NCBI RefSeq assembly: GCF_946480305.1
Contig: NZ_CAMLJQ010000007.1
Coordinates: 116,040-180,039, forward strand
Direction of reading: 5' to 3'
Length of the DNA stretch: 64,000 nucleotides
Source of the DNA: an uncultured Caldimonas sp.
Lineage (GTDB): Bacteria > Pseudomonadota > Gammaproteobacteria > Burkholderiales > Burkholderiaceae
Shown: positions 43,414 through 53,104 of the stretch, in pieces
Position numbering within the stretch: the stretch's first letter is position 1
How the letters are laid out: the number at the start of each line of letters is the position of its first letter
The notes under the pieces: model-generated
Seen by the model: only the letters and a program-made list of their open reading frames with translations
Databases searched by the model: none
Told to the model about the DNA's origin: nothing
Made by a program: the position numbers and the translations under genes

Positions 43414-44334
43414 ATGAGCGAGACCCACGATCACGCCGCGGCCGGTGTGGCCTGCGACCATCGCGCCAGCACCGGCCACCTGGTCATCATCGGCGGCAAC
43501 GAGGACCGCGTGCACGACAAGGTGGTGCTGCGCCGGTTCGTCGAGCTCACCTGCGCGCAGGAGCCGCGCATCGTCGTGCTCACCGCCGCGAGCTCGTTCC
43601 AGGAAGAGGTGTCCGAGATCTACCAGCGTGCCTTCAGCGACCTGGGTGTGAGCCACTGCAAGTCGCTCGCGATCCATTCCCGCGAAGACGCCAACGACCC
43701 GGCCGTCGTCGACGAGATCCTGTCGGCCGACGGCGTGTTCATGACGGGCGGCGACCAGCGCAAGCTGCTGGCGCTGATCGGCGGCACCGAGACCTACAAC
43801 GCGATGCACCGCGCGTTCACCGAACGCGGCACCTGCATCGCCGGCACCAGCGCCGGGGCGTCGGCCATGTCGGCGCACATGATTGCCGAAGGGCAGGGCG
43901 ACATCCATCCCGAGAAAGGCGTCGTCAGCTTTGCCGCGGGGCTCGGCTTCCTGCAACGCGCCGTGGTCGACCAGCATTTCTCGGAGCGCCGCCGCCTTGG
44001 CCGGCTGCTCGCCGTCGTCGCGCAGAACCCGACCCTGCTCGGCATCGGCGTGGACGAGGACACGGCGCTCGTGGTCGAGCGCGGCTCCGGTTTCGAGGTG
44101 GTCGGCGACGGCGCCGTCACGCTCGTCGACGGGCGGCAGATGTCGTCGAACTTCCTCGACATCGGCGAACGCGAATTCATCGAACTGATCAACGTGCGCC
44201 TGCACCTGCTACCGGCCGGCGCCAGCTATGCACACCGCGCGGGGGCCTGCAGCGATGCCCAGGTCTGCCGCGAACTCACGCCCACGCTGCACGAGATCGT
44301 GGACATCCTCTCCAGCAACGAGACCGTTTCATGA
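43414..44334 (+). CDS. cphB: Cyanophycinase (serine peptidase S51)
   Basis: 306 aa. It cleaves cyanophycin to beta-Asp-Arg dipeptides. The catalytic Ser is S146 in the GTSAGAS nucleophile elbow, with GHLVIIGGNED, VFMTGGDQRKLL and LLGIGVDEDTALVV as further family blocks. The intracellular form is suggested by the lack of a signal peptide. Its dipeptide product is the substrate of the upstream isoaspartyl peptidase. The stop overlaps the cphA start by 4 bp (ATGA), showing that the degrading and synthesising enzymes are translated together. Confidence 0.95.
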   Translation: MSETHDHAAAGVACDHRASTGHLVIIGGNEDRVHDKVVLRRFVELTCAQEPRIVVLTAASSFQEEVSEIYQRAFSDLGVSHCKSLAIHSREDANDPAVVDEILSADGVFMTGGDQRKLLALIGGTETYNAMHRAFTERGTCIAGTSAGASAMSAHMIAEGQGDIHPEKGVVSFAAGLGFLQRAVVDQHFSERRRLGRLLAVVAQNPTLLGIGVDEDTALVVERGSGFEVVGDGAVTLVDGRQMSSNFLDIGEREFIELINVRLHLLPAGASYAHRAGACSDAQVCRELTPTLHEIVDILSSNETVS

Positions 44335-47015
44335 AGATCATCGAATGCCGCGTGCTGCGCGGCCCCAACCGACACGCACGCAAGCCCTGCATCGAGGCGG
44401 TGCTCGACCTGGAGGCACTCGACGAAGTCGCCTCCAACGAGCGGCCGGGCTTCACCGCACGGCTGCTCGAATGGCTCCCCAGCCTGGAGCAGCACGAATG
44501 CTCGCGTGGCCACGTGGGCGGGTTCGTGGAGCGCCTGCACGAGGGCACCTACATGGGCCACATCACCGAGCACGTGATGCTGGAGCTGCAGACCCTGGCC
44601 GGCGGCGAGGTGCGCTTCGGGCGCACCCGCATGATCGAGGGGCGGCCTCGCCACTACCGGCTCGTCGCGGCGTACCGGGTCGAGGCGGTGGCACTGCGCG
44701 CGCTCGAGCATGCCGTCGCGATGGTCGAGGCTGCTGCCGGGGATGGCCTCTTCGACGTGGAGCAGGCGTTGCACGAGCTGAAGGCGCTGCATGAAGCATG
44801 GGCGCCCGGCCCGAGCACCGCTGCCGTGCTCGAGGCCGCAAGGCGGCGCAACATCCCGGTGCTGCCGCTCGGCGACGAACCCTGCCTGTATCAGCTCGGC
44901 TGGGGGGCGGCGCAGCGCCGCATCGAAGCGACGCTGACGAGCGAGAGCCGCCACATCGGCGTCGACATCGCGAGCGACAAGGCGCTGACGAAGCGACTGC
45001 TTGCCGACGCCGGCATTCCGGTCCCGCAGGGCCGCACGGTGCGCACGCTCGAAGAGGCGCAACAGGCGGCGCGCGAGCTGGGCGGCACCGTGACGCTGAA
45101 GCCGCTCGGTGCCAACCAGGGCAAGGGCGTGTCGACGCAGGTGCGCACGCCCGAACAGGTGGAGGCCGCCTTCCTGCGAGCCCGGCAGCACGATCCGCTC
45201 GTGCTGGTCGAGCGCACTGTGAGCGGTGGCGATCATCGCGTGCTCGTGGTGGGCCAGCGCGTGGTCGCAGTCGCGCATCGACGCCCGCCCTTCGTGGTGG
45301 GCGACGGGGTGCACAGCGTGCGTGAACTCGTGGACCGGCTCAACGCCGACCCGAGGCGCGGCGCAGGCCACGGCAGCGCGCTGACGAAGGTGCCGCTCGA
45401 CGAGAGCGCCCGCGAAACGCTCGCGCAGCAGGGCCACGACTTCGACTCGGTGCCCGCGCAGGGGGTGCAACTGCTGCTGCGCGGCAACGCCAACCTGTCG
45501 ACCGGCGGCACCGCCGAAGACGAGACCGACCTGCTGCACCCGCACACCGCGCGGCTGTGCGTGCGCGCCGCCCGCCGCATCGGCGTGGACGTCGCCGGCA
45601 TCGACCTGGTGTGTTCCGATATCGGCATGCCGCTCGCGGAGCAGGGCGGCGCCATCATCGAGGTCAACGCCGCGCCCGGTATCCGCATGCACGAGTGGCC
45701 TTCGCATGGCGTTTCGCGTGCAGCGGGGCAGGCCATCGTCGACCATCTCTTCGCGCCGGGCGAGACCGGTCGCATTCCGGTGATCGCGGTCACCGGCACC
45801 AACGGGAAGACCACCACCACGCTGGCGATCGACCACGTGCTGCGCAGCCTCGGGCGGCGCACCGGCTGCGCCACCACCGAAGGCGTGTACGTCGACGGCG
45901 AGCCGGTGATGGCCGGCGATTGCACGGGCTACTGGTCGGCGCACGCAGTGCTCAGCGATCCGGACGTGGAGATGGCAGTGCTCGAGACCGCACGCGGCGG
46001 CATCTTGCGGCGAGGTCTGTGCTTCGACCGCTGCGACGTGTCGGTGGTGCTCAACGTCGGCGCGGACCACCTCGGGCAGGATGGCATCGACTCCATCGAG
46101 GCGCTGGCCGACGTGAAATCCGTGGTGGCCGAGGCAGCGACGCGTGCCGTGGTGCTCAACGCCGAGGACGCCCATTGCGTGGCGATGGCTGAGCGCGTGG
46201 ACAGGACGGTGGAGGTGGTGTACTTCTCGGCCGACTCGCACCACCTGGTGGTGGCGCGCCATTTGAGAGCCGGCGGGCGCGCGGTGGTGTTGCGCCACGG
46301 TGCGGTGTGGCTGCTGGGGCGGGGCTGGGCGCAACCGGTGGTTGAGGTGGCGCAGCTGCCGTTCACCTTCGGCGGCAAGGCGCCGCACAACGTCAGCAAC
46401 GCGCTGGCAGCGGTCGCGGCATTGGTCGCGATCGGCCTGCCTGCCTCCGACATCGCCCGGTCGCTCGGTGGTTTCCATTGCTCGGCACAGGCCAACCCGC
46501 TGCGGATGAACCTGTTCCGCGTCCGGGGTGTGCATGTGCTGGTGGACTATGCGCACAACCTGCCGGCCTACGAGGCGCTGTTCGAGACGGTCGATGCGCT
46601 GCGCACCGGGCGCGTGGTCGGGGTGGTGTCGGCGCCGGGCGACCGCCGTGACGCCGAACTGCGCGAGGTGGCTGCCTGCTGTGCCCGGCGGCTCGACGAG
46701 ATGTTCATCTTCGAGCTGGACGAGGACCGCGGCCGCGCCCCCGGCGAGACGGCCGACCTGATGCTGGCCGCCGCGCGAGAAGCTGCCCCCGGCACGCCAG
46801 TGCGTGCCGTGCTGCCGGTGCGCGAGGCCTTGTGCCGCGCGCTCGAGCGCTGCCAGCCCGGCGACCTGCTGGTGTATGGCTGCGCTGTCGACGTGAACGA
46901 CCTGGAAGCTGCGGCGGGGGCGCCGGCCGAGGAGTTGTCCGAGGCGCAGGCCTGGAGCGATGCCTCGCAGCCGCGCGAACAGCCTGCCGCCCCCGAGACG
47001 GCAGCGGTGATGTAG
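44331..47015 (+). CDS. cphA: Cyanophycin synthetase
   Basis: 894 aa. It polymerises L-aspartate and L-arginine into the multi-L-arginyl-poly-L-aspartate storage granule. An N-terminal domain (1-160) is followed by an ATP-grasp domain (about 210-480) with [16 protein letters not shown] Mur-ligase-like domain then carries the P-loop GTNGKTTT at residues 489-496 and the C-terminal [12 protein letters not shown] and DYAHNLPAY. Both ATP sites look intact and the length is normal for CphA1. The C-terminal Ala/Pro/Glu tail is variable. Only one copy is seen, whereas some betaproteobacteria have two. A SIR2-like gene follows after 13 bp. Confidence 0.95.
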   Translation: MKIIECRVLRGPNRHARKPCIEAVLDLEALDEVASNERPGFTARLLEWLPSLEQHECSRGHVGGFVERLHEGTYMGHITEHVMLELQTLAGGEVRFGRTRMIEGRPRHYRLVAAYRVEAVALRALEHAVAMVEAAAGDGLFDVEQALHELKALHEAWAPGPSTAAVLEAARRRNIPVLPLGDEPCLYQLGWGAAQRRIEATLTSESRHIGVDIASDKALTKRLLADAGIPVPQGRTVRTLEEAQQAARELGGTVTLKPLGANQGKGVSTQVRTPEQVEAAFLRARQHDPLVLVERTVSGGDHRVLVVGQRVVAVAHRRPPFVVGDGVHSVRELVDRLNADPRRGAGHGSALTKVPLDESARETLAQQGHDFDSVPAQGVQLLLRGNANLSTGGTAEDETDLLHPHTARLCVRAARRIGVDVAGIDLVCSDIGMPLAEQGGAIIEVNAAPGIRMHEWPSHGVSRAAGQAIVDHLFAPGETGRIPVIAVTGTNGKTTTTLAIDHVLRSLGRRTGCATTEGVYVDGEPVMAGDCTGYWSAHAVLSDPDVEMAVLETARGGILRRGLCFDRCDVSVVLNVGADHLGQDGIDSIEALADVKSVVAEAATRAVVLNAEDAHCVAMAERVDRTVEVVYFSADSHHLVVARHLRAGGRAVVLRHGAVWLLGRGWAQPVVEVAQLPFTFGGKAPHNVSNALAAVAALVAIGLPASDIARSLGGFHCSAQANPLRMNLFRVRGVHVLVDYAHNLPAYEALFETVDALRTGRVVGVVSAPGDRRDAELREVAACCARRLDEMFIFELDEDRGRAPGETADLMLAAAREAAPGTPVRAVLPVREALCRALERCQPGDLLVYGCAVDVNDLEAAAGAPAEELSEAQAWSDASQPREQPAAPETAAVM

Positions 47016-47028
47016 AGGGCGACCACGG

Positions 47029-47829
47029 ATGGCCAGGCTCGAGCCCCTGCGTGCCGCGTACAAGCGCGGCGAAGTGATCCTGTTCGTCGGCGCCGGTGTG
47101 TCGCTGTCGCTCGGCCTGCCGCCATGGAGCGAGTTGATCGACCACATGGCGAAGGAGCTGGAGTTCGATCCCGGGGAGTTCCGCGAGTATGGAAGCTACC
47201 TGGCGCTGGCCGAGTACTTCCGTCTGCAGCACGGCAGCATCGGGCCCCTGCGCAGCTGGATGGACCGGCAATGGCACGGCAAGGACATCTCGGTGAAGGA
47301 CTCGCGCGTGCACGAGCTGATCGTCAACGGCGACTTCCGCATCATCTACACGACCAACTACGACCGGTGGATCGAGAATGCCTTCGACCACCACGGCCGG
47401 GACTACGTGAAGATCGTCAGCGTGGCGGACCTCGCGCGCATCCGCCACGACGTGACGCAGATCATCAAGTACCACGGCGACTTCGAGAACGACGAGACCA
47501 TCGTGCTCGACGAGACCAGTTACTTCCGCCGGCTGGAGTTCGAGTCGCCGCTGGACATCAAGCTGCGTGCCGACGTGCTGGGCCGCACGGTGCTGTTCAT
47601 CGGCTACAGCCTCAACGACATCAACATCCGCTACCTGTTCTACAAGCTTTCGCAGCTGTGGAAAGCCTCGGTGCCCGGCATGCCGCAGCCGCGTTCGTAC
47701 ATCTTCTCGCCCAAGCCCAATCCGGTGCAGGAAGCCGTGCTCGCGCAATGGGGCATCGAGATGCTGTCGGTCGATGCCGACGATGCGTCGAAGGCGCTGA
47801 CGGAGTTCCTGGAACTGGTGGTGCGGTAG
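47029..47829 (+). CDS. SIR2-family protein (SIR2_2-like)
   Basis: 266 aa stand-alone SIR2-type Rossmann domain. NAD-binding [13 protein letters not shown] lies near residues 22-34. TTNYD (about 108-112), KYHGDFEN with the putative catalytic His (about 146), and [15 protein letters not shown] near 190 follow. Relatives act as NAD-consuming effectors in anti-phage systems or have unknown housekeeping roles. There is no fused effector or sensor domain here. It starts 13 bp after cphA and may be cotranscribed with the cyanophycin genes, which is unexpected. It converges on recQ with a 12-bp gap. Confidence 0.8.
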   Translation: MARLEPLRAAYKRGEVILFVGAGVSLSLGLPPWSELIDHMAKELEFDPGEFREYGSYLALAEYFRLQHGSIGPLRSWMDRQWHGKDISVKDSRVHELIVNGDFRIIYTTNYDRWIENAFDHHGRDYVKIVSVADLARIRHDVTQIIKYHGDFENDETIVLDETSYFRRLEFESPLDIKLRADVLGRTVLFIGYSLNDINIRYLFYKLSQLWKASVPGMPQPRSYIFSPKPNPVQEAVLAQWGIEMLSVDADDASKALTEFLELVVR

Positions 47830-47841
47830 TGTGAACAGGCC

Positions 47842-49512
47842 CTAGACGAGTTCCGCTTTCTCGACGTATTCGTTGACAAAGCTGCGCTTGCTGCCGTCGG
47901 GGAACGCGATGGTCACGCTCTCGGCGCTGGCCTCGATCACTTCGCCTTCGCCGTAACGGGGCACGCGCACCGGCTCACCGGCGCGGAAGGGGCTTTCGGC
48001 GGCAGCCGGTGGCTCCGCATCAGCCGGCTGGTCGCGTGCCGCGTCCTGATGCCGCTGCAGCCGCAGGCAGTTGTCGCAGTGGCCGCAACGCTGGGGCCGT
48101 TCGTCTTCGTCGAAGTACTCCAGCAGCATCTGCCACCGGCACAAGCCGCTGCGGGCGTAGAAGATTATTCGCTCCAGCATCTCGCGGTCGTGTTCCTGCT
48201 TGGCCTGGTAGTCGGCCACGAACGTGTCGATCTCGTGCTCGCCGGCAGGCTCGCGCAGCAGCCGCAGCTCGCCCTTGCGGTTTTGCGCCACGAGCTTTTC
48301 GTCGCGCAGCAGCTTCAGCGCCACGCGCAGCTTGTTGCGTGGCACGTCGCACCGCTCCTGCAACTCCGCGAGCGTCGAGGCTCCATTGCGCAGCGCATCG
48401 AGCAGTGCGGTCAGCTCATCGCGTCCCGGGTAGCGACCGGCCATCAGGAAGCTCTGCACCGCCTTGTCCTTCTGCTGGAACAGCAGCAGGCAGGTCGCAG
48501 GCTGGCCGTCGCGCCCGGCGCGCCCGGACTCCTGGTAATAGGCGTCCAGGCTGCCCGGCATCTGGTAGTGCAGCACGAAGCGCGTGTCGCGCTTGTCGAT
48601 CCCGAGCCCGAAGGCGTTGGTCGCCACCATCACGCGCGCTTCTCGCTGCATGAATCGATCCTGCTCGGCCCGCCGTTCGCCAGCCGCCATGCGCCCGTGA
48701 TAGCGCGCGGTCTCGATGCCCGCCTGCACCAGCACGCGGTGCACCTCGTCGACCGCCTTCACGGTGGCGCAATAGACGATGCCGCTGCCATCGAGTTCGG
48801 CCACGGCGCGCAGCAAGGCCTCGCGCTTTGCGTCTTCGCTGGTCAGTTGATCGACGCGGTAGTAGAGGTTGGGTCGGTAGGCGCCCGCGTTCAGCACTTC
48901 GATGCCGCGCACCTTCAGTTGCTCCAGGATGTCCTCGGTGACCTCGGCCGTCGCGGTGGCCGTCAACGCAAGGAAACCGGGTTGGCCCAGTTCGCGCCAG
49001 GCAGCGCCGATGTCGAGGAAGCTGGGCCGGAAGTCATGGCCCCATTGCGAGACGCAGTGCGCTTCGTCGACCACCATCAGGCTTACCGGGTGGCGCTTCA
49101 ATTCACGCAGGAAGTCGGCGTCCGCGAGTCGTTCCGGCGTGGTGAAGAACAGCCGCCCACTGCCTGTCGACAGGGCCGCATTCGCAGCTTCCTCTTCGGC
49201 GGCGCTCAACGCGCTGTGCAGCTGCCACGCCTCGATGCCGCGCGCCCGCAGCTTGTCGCACTGGTCCTTCATCAGCGCGATCAGCGGCGAGACGACGACG
49301 GTGCGGCCCGGCAGCAGCAACGCCGGCAGCTGGTAGCACAGCGACTTGCCGGCGCCGGTGGGCATGATGGCGAGGGTCGGCCGGCCGGTCATCACGCGCT
49401 CGATCACGATGGCCTGCGCGTCGCGCAGGCGGGGCAGGCGGAAGGTCTGCTTGAGCAGCTGTTGCGCCTGCTTGCGCCAGGCGGCGCGGCGTTTCGGTGA
49501 CGAACCTGGCAT
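47842..49512 (-). CDS. recQ: RecQ family ATP-dependent DNA helicase (short form)
   Basis: 556 aa superfamily 2 helicase. Motif I is PTGAGKS, motif II is DEAHC, motif VI is ESGRAGRDGQP. The RecQ C-terminal zinc region has the Cys set CRWQ and CGHCDNC (about residues 455-480), followed by a winged-helix part. An HRDC domain is absent; the C-terminal 50 residues are instead a small domain with VPRYGEGEVIE. It probably unwinds recombination intermediates. The gene may be a RecQ paralogue rather than the main copy. It starts 4 bp after the patatin stop on the same strand. Confidence 0.9.
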   Translation of the reverse strand: MPGSSPKRRAAWRKQAQQLLKQTFRLPRLRDAQAIVIERVMTGRPTLAIMPTGAGKSLCYQLPALLLPGRTVVVSPLIALMKDQCDKLRARGIEAWQLHSALSAAEEEAANAALSTGSGRLFFTTPERLADADFLRELKRHPVSLMVVDEAHCVSQWGHDFRPSFLDIGAAWRELGQPGFLALTATATAEVTEDILEQLKVRGIEVLNAGAYRPNLYYRVDQLTSEDAKREALLRAVAELDGSGIVYCATVKAVDEVHRVLVQAGIETARYHGRMAAGERRAEQDRFMQREARVMVATNAFGLGIDKRDTRFVLHYQMPGSLDAYYQESGRAGRDGQPATCLLLFQQKDKAVQSFLMAGRYPGRDELTALLDALRNGASTLAELQERCDVPRNKLRVALKLLRDEKLVAQNRKGELRLLREPAGEHEIDTFVADYQAKQEHDREMLERIIFYARSGLCRWQMLLEYFDEDERPQRCGHCDNCLRLQRHQDAARDQPADAEPPAAAESPFRAGEPVRVPRYGEGEVIEASAESVTIAFPDGSKRSFVNEYVEKAELV

Positions 49513-49516
49513 GGGG

Positions 49517-50569
49517 CTACGCGGGGCGCGTCTCGTTGTTGGCGGGGTAGGTGCGGTCGGGCACGAGTGCCGCGCGCCACGCCGCCTCGGCCGCGCGCTC
49601 GCCCTGCGCGATCAACGCGTCGATGCGTGCCGGGGAGTAGTCGAACTGCCCCGAGATGGTGTCGTTCGGCATCGGCTCCCGGCGGACACGCACGATGCGC
49701 TGGAAGTTCACGTCGCGCAGCTCGCCCTGCGCGCTGTCGAGCTTGTCGATCTGCATCAGCTCGATCGTGCGAAACAGCAGCTCGAGCCCGCTCTCCGGCG
49801 GCGTCACCTGGCGTTTGGGGATGGGCTCGATCGTCACGAGCTGCAGCGCCTCGTCTGCCGACCACCGGCCTGCGGCCCGGCCTTGCCGCAGCATGTGCGG
49901 CAGCATCGAGTAGCGGCACATGTCGCCGTCGCAATACAGCCGGCCATCGATCGTGACGGGCTCGAACAGCAGCGGGATCGCGCTGCTCGCGGCCAGATGC
50001 TCCGGTGTGATGGCGAGCTGGTCGCTGTCGAACACCTGCAGTTCGCCTTCCAGCATGTCGGTGGCGGCCACGCCGAGCAGCGGGCCTGTGCCGGGCGTGC
50101 TGCGGTAGCTCGGCGCGATGTCCTGCAAGGTTTGCAGCATGGGCCCGCGGCCGAACAGCGGCATGCGCACGCGGTGCAATGCGGCCATCGGTTGCGCGTG
50201 GCTGGCCTGCACCTGGTACAGGCCGCGCGTGCCGACGCACAGACCGGTGAGCACGCCGTTCCAGCTCTGTACGTCGCCATGGGCCTGTGCCGGGGGGGAG
50301 AACGGCCACGGCAGCGAGCCGATGCCCGTGAGGGGCAGCGATGGCGTGGCCAGCCGGTCGCGCCACAGCGATTCGAGGGCGCCGGCGCCGGCATCCGGCG
50401 CCGCATGATGGCGCGCGATGACGGCTGCGGTGATCGCACCGATGGAGGCGCCGCCGATCGCGGCGATCTGCGAGCCGCTGTCGCGCAGCAGCGGCACCAG
50501 TGTCTTCCAGGCGCCGCAGGCGAATGCGCCCAGCGCACCGCCGCCTTGCAGCACGATGATGGTTTTCAT
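49517..50569 (-). CDS. Patatin-like phospholipase
   Basis: 350 aa. The oxyanion loop GGGALGAFACGAW (about 10-22), the nucleophile elbow GGASIGAITAA with the catalytic Ser, and the dyad Asp in LYCDGDM are present, all typical of bacterial patatins. The C-terminal third contains LFRTIELMQIDKL as in the family RssA/YchK-like group. It probably hydrolyses lipid acyl esters; location and substrate are unknown. The start at 50569 gives MKTIIVLQGGGA; the upstream codons look non-native. It is followed after 4 bp by recQ on the same strand. Confidence 0.88.
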   Translation of the reverse strand: MKTIIVLQGGGALGAFACGAWKTLVPLLRDSGSQIAAIGGASIGAITAAVIARHHAAPDAGAGALESLWRDRLATPSLPLTGIGSLPWPFSPPAQAHGDVQSWNGVLTGLCVGTRGLYQVQASHAQPMAALHRVRMPLFGRGPMLQTLQDIAPSYRSTPGTGPLLGVAATDMLEGELQVFDSDQLAITPEHLAASSAIPLLFEPVTIDGRLYCDGDMCRYSMLPHMLRQGRAAGRWSADEALQLVTIEPIPKRQVTPPESGLELLFRTIELMQIDKLDSAQGELRDVNFQRIVRVRREPMPNDTISGQFDYSPARIDALIAQGERAAEAAWRAALVPDRTYPANNETRPA

Positions 50570-50681
50570 GGGAAGGATTCCGGGTTGTGGCAAGACTCAC
50601 GGTGGCCCTGCCTGCAAGCCTTGCCAAGCAAATAGCGGCCCTGGGCTGGCGGCACAATGGGGCGATTGCCGTCGCCCAACC

Positions 50682-52100
50682 ATGTCCACCTCCTTGCTGC
50701 AGCGCTGCCTGTCGTTCCACCCGCGCCTGGCCTTCGTCGATCTCGAGACGACCGGCGGCACGCCCAATGGCGATCGCATCACCGAAGTGGCGGTGATCCA
50801 GGTGGACGAAAGCGGCGTGACCGAGTGGAGCAGCCTCGTGAACCCGCAGATGAGCATCCCGCCTTTCGTGCAGGGGCTCACCGGCATCACGAACGAGATG
50901 GTTGCCAGCGCCCCGCGCTTCGACGAACTGGCCGACGAGATCGAATCGCGCTTGAAGGGACGCGTCTTCATCGCGCACAACGCACGTTTCGATCACGGCT
51001 TTCTGAAGCAGGAGTTCCTGCGTATCGGCCGGCCGTTTCGCCCGCCGGTGCTGTGCACGGTGAAGCTGTCACGCCGGCTGTACCCGCAGCACGGCCGGCA
51101 CAACCTCGACTCGCTCGCGGCACGCCACGGCCTGCGCGTCACCGACCGGCACCGCGCGCTGGGCGACACCCGCGCGATCTGGCAGTTCTGGCAAGCCGTG
51201 CATGACGAATTGCCGCCCGAGCACGTGCACGCGGCGCTCGCAGGCCTGGCTGACCGTCCGACGCTGCCGTCGCATCTGGACGCGAGCCGGCTGGAGGAGC
51301 TACCGACCACGCACGGCGTGTACTTCTTCTACGGTGAAAACGACCTGCCGCTGTATGTGGGCAAGGCCAAGGACCTGCGCAAGCGGGTGCTGTCGCACTT
51401 CCGAGCCGACCACGCGTCGGCCAAGGCGATGCGGTTGTCGCAACAGGTGCGGCGCATCGACTGGCAGGAGACGGCCGGCGAACTGGGCGCACTGCTGAAG
51501 GAGGCGGCGATGGTCAAGTCGCTCACCCCGGTGCACAACAAGCAGCTGCGGCGCAATGACGAGGTGTGCGCGTGGTACCTGGCCGCCGATGGAGGCATGG
51601 AACTGGTGGGCGCGGAGGACTTGTTCACCGATCCCGATGGCCGGTATTTCGGCGCCTTCACCAGCGAACGCCAGGCTCGTACGGCCTTGCAGGACGCGGT
51701 GGACGCGCACGGGCTGTGCCCCGTAATGCTGGGACTGGAGAAGCAGCCGCGTGGCCGCCCCTGCTTCGCCCGCCAGATCCACCGGTGCCAGGGGGCGTGC
51801 ACGGGCGAAGAAAGCGCGGCGGATCATCGCGAGCGTGCGCTGCGGGCCCTTGCCGGCCTCGCGCTGCAGCCTTGGCCGTTCCGCGCAGCGGTGGGGCTGC
51901 GGGAGGGGCGACAGCTGCACCTGGTCGACCGCTGGTGCTATCTCGGCACCGCCACGCACGAAGAAGAGATCTGGCCGCTGCTCGAAGCACGGCCCCGCTT
52001 CGACCGCGACGTCTACCTCATGCTGCAAAAGCGCTTGCCGCGTTGGCCCCGGTCTGCGTTGCAGGTGTTCGTCGCCGGCGCCGAGCTGTTCGCCCACTGA
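50682..52100 (+). CDS. DnaQ-like exonuclease fused to UvrC/Cho-type GIY-YIG nuclease
   Basis: 472 aa. Residues about 14-180 form a DEDDh 3'-5' exonuclease domain with FVDLETTG, HNARFDHGFL and HRALGDTRA. Residues about 205-285 form a GIY-YIG domain (HGVYFFYGENDLPLYVGKAK) related to the N-terminus of UvrC and to Cho. The C-terminal part keeps a UvrC-like CFARQIHRCQGAC cysteine segment. The second endonuclease domain and HhH of UvrC are absent. It likely works in DNA repair. Automated tools may call it DNA polymerase III epsilon subunit, but it is not the replicative proofreader. Divergent from the patatin gene, 112 bp apart. Confidence 0.87.
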   Translation: MSTSLLQRCLSFHPRLAFVDLETTGGTPNGDRITEVAVIQVDESGVTEWSSLVNPQMSIPPFVQGLTGITNEMVASAPRFDELADEIESRLKGRVFIAHNARFDHGFLKQEFLRIGRPFRPPVLCTVKLSRRLYPQHGRHNLDSLAARHGLRVTDRHRALGDTRAIWQFWQAVHDELPPEHVHAALAGLADRPTLPSHLDASRLEELPTTHGVYFFYGENDLPLYVGKAKDLRKRVLSHFRADHASAKAMRLSQQVRRIDWQETAGELGALLKEAAMVKSLTPVHNKQLRRNDEVCAWYLAADGGMELVGAEDLFTDPDGRYFGAFTSERQARTALQDAVDAHGLCPVMLGLEKQPRGRPCFARQIHRCQGACTGEESAADHRERALRALAGLALQPWPFRAAVGLREGRQLHLVDRWCYLGTATHEEEIWPLLEARPRFDRDVYLMLQKRLPRWPRSALQVFVAGAELFAH

Positions 52101-52136
52101 CGCCGGCGCGGCGGTGCTTGCCGGCCCCCGCCACGC

Positions 52137-52883
52137 TCACCCGCCAAAAAACGCCTTGCGCACGACGTTCAGCGCAAGATGCACCGCCACCGCTGCCCAC
52201 ACGCTGCGTCCGCTGGCGTGATAGGCCGCCGCATAGGCCACGCCTGCCACCCCGGCGAGCACCATGAAGGTGGTGCCCGACGGTGCGTGCGCGAGGCCGA
52301 ACAGCACGGCCGACCCCCCGATGGCGACCGCCGTGCCGAAGCGTTGCAAAGGCTGCTGCACCCAGCGGCGGAAGAACCATTCCTCCGCGATGGTGCTGAA
52401 CAGGTTGGCAAGCGCGAACGCGAACACCACACGCGGTGTCGCCGGAGCCCAATGCAGGTAGCCGATGGCCCATGCCAGGGCCGGCACGCCCACCACACCG
52501 GCGAGCGCGATTGCCGTGCAGTGCCGGTTCCAGCGCCATGCCGATGGCAGCATCGCTGCCGTGGCCAGCCCGCCGATGGCCTTGCCCACGTTGATGGACG
52601 CCGGCCCCACCGGCAGCCTCCCGTAGCCGGGGACCACGGAAAGGCCCAGCGCGAGCAGCAGCACGCCGGCCACCACGAAGGCCGCCACGGCCACCTGCCC
52701 TCGACCTGCGATCGCCATGTAGAGCAGACCCCCGAGCAGACCGGCAGCGACCATCGGCGCGACACCATGCGCCAGCCCGAAGACGTAGGCCAGTGCAGTG
52801 AGCAGGGGCGCGGTGAGTGCCGACGCGGCGGCGCAGGGCGAGGCGCGGAAACGGGGGGTGGCAAGCACGTAAACAACCTTCAA
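52137..52883 (-). CDS. CPBP family intramembrane metalloprotease
   Basis: 248 aa from the first start, with about seven membrane helices. Family motif 1 is IAEEWFFRRW (glutamate pair), motif 2 is VLFGLAHAPSG (His) and motif 3 is HLALNVVRK (His/Asn). Such proteases resemble CAAX prenyl endopeptidases and bacteriocin-immunity proteins; the target is unknown. The start codon is uncertain: TTG at 52883 or GTG at 52868. It converges on the exonuclease gene and lies head-to-head with mraZ. Confidence 0.8.
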   Translation of the reverse strand: MKVVYVLATPRFRASPCAAASALTAPLLTALAYVFGLAHGVAPMVAAGLLGGLLYMAIAGRGQVAVAAFVVAGVLLLALGLSVVPGYGRLPVGPASINVGKAIGGLATAAMLPSAWRWNRHCTAIALAGVVGVPALAWAIGYLHWAPATPRVVFAFALANLFSTIAEEWFFRRWVQQPLQRFGTAVAIGGSAVLFGLAHAPSGTTFMVLAGVAGVAYAAAYHASGRSVWAAVAVHLALNVVRKAFFGG

Positions 52884-53051
52884 GGGGGCAGATTTGTGAC
52901 GCGACGCAACGGTGACGGCGAGGCCCTACACCTCCACCAACACTTTCAGTCCAGATCGCAAGTCCTTATTTTTGAAGTCTTTTTTCGCACGGCTCTTGTG
53001 CGAAATCTTTTGTAAGTGCTTGATTTCATTGGACATTTTTCACACCCGACC

Positions 53052-53080
53052 TTGACCCGACAGAGGGTGCGCGCTAAAGT
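53052..53080 (+). promoter_or_regulatory. dcw cluster promoter (PmraZ)
   Basis: TTGACC at 53052-53057, a 17-base spacer, then TAAAGT at 53075-53080. It gives a start point near 53087 and a leader of about 15 bases to mraZ. It is a strong sigma-70 match and the only good one in the 219-bp gap to the CPBP gene. Confidence 0.75.
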
Positions 53081-53104
53081 GGGAGAAAGTGCAGATTAGT
53101 GGGT
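53080..53104 (+). promoter_or_regulatory. MraZ operator repeats
   Basis: TGGGA (53080), TGCAG (53090) and TGGGT (53100) recur at exact 10-bp spacing. In E. coli MraZ binds TGGGN repeats separated by five bases, so this is a two-good, one-degenerate version of the operator. It lies across the end of the -10 box, the start site and the mraZ start codon, fitting autorepression. Confidence 0.7.

Noticed and set aside
47029..49512. A SIR2 plus helicase anti-phage module (SIR2 gene next to recQ)
   Set aside because: The genes converge with their 3' ends, so they are not an operon. The helicase is an ordinary RecQ, and no integrase, composition shift or other defence gene is nearby.
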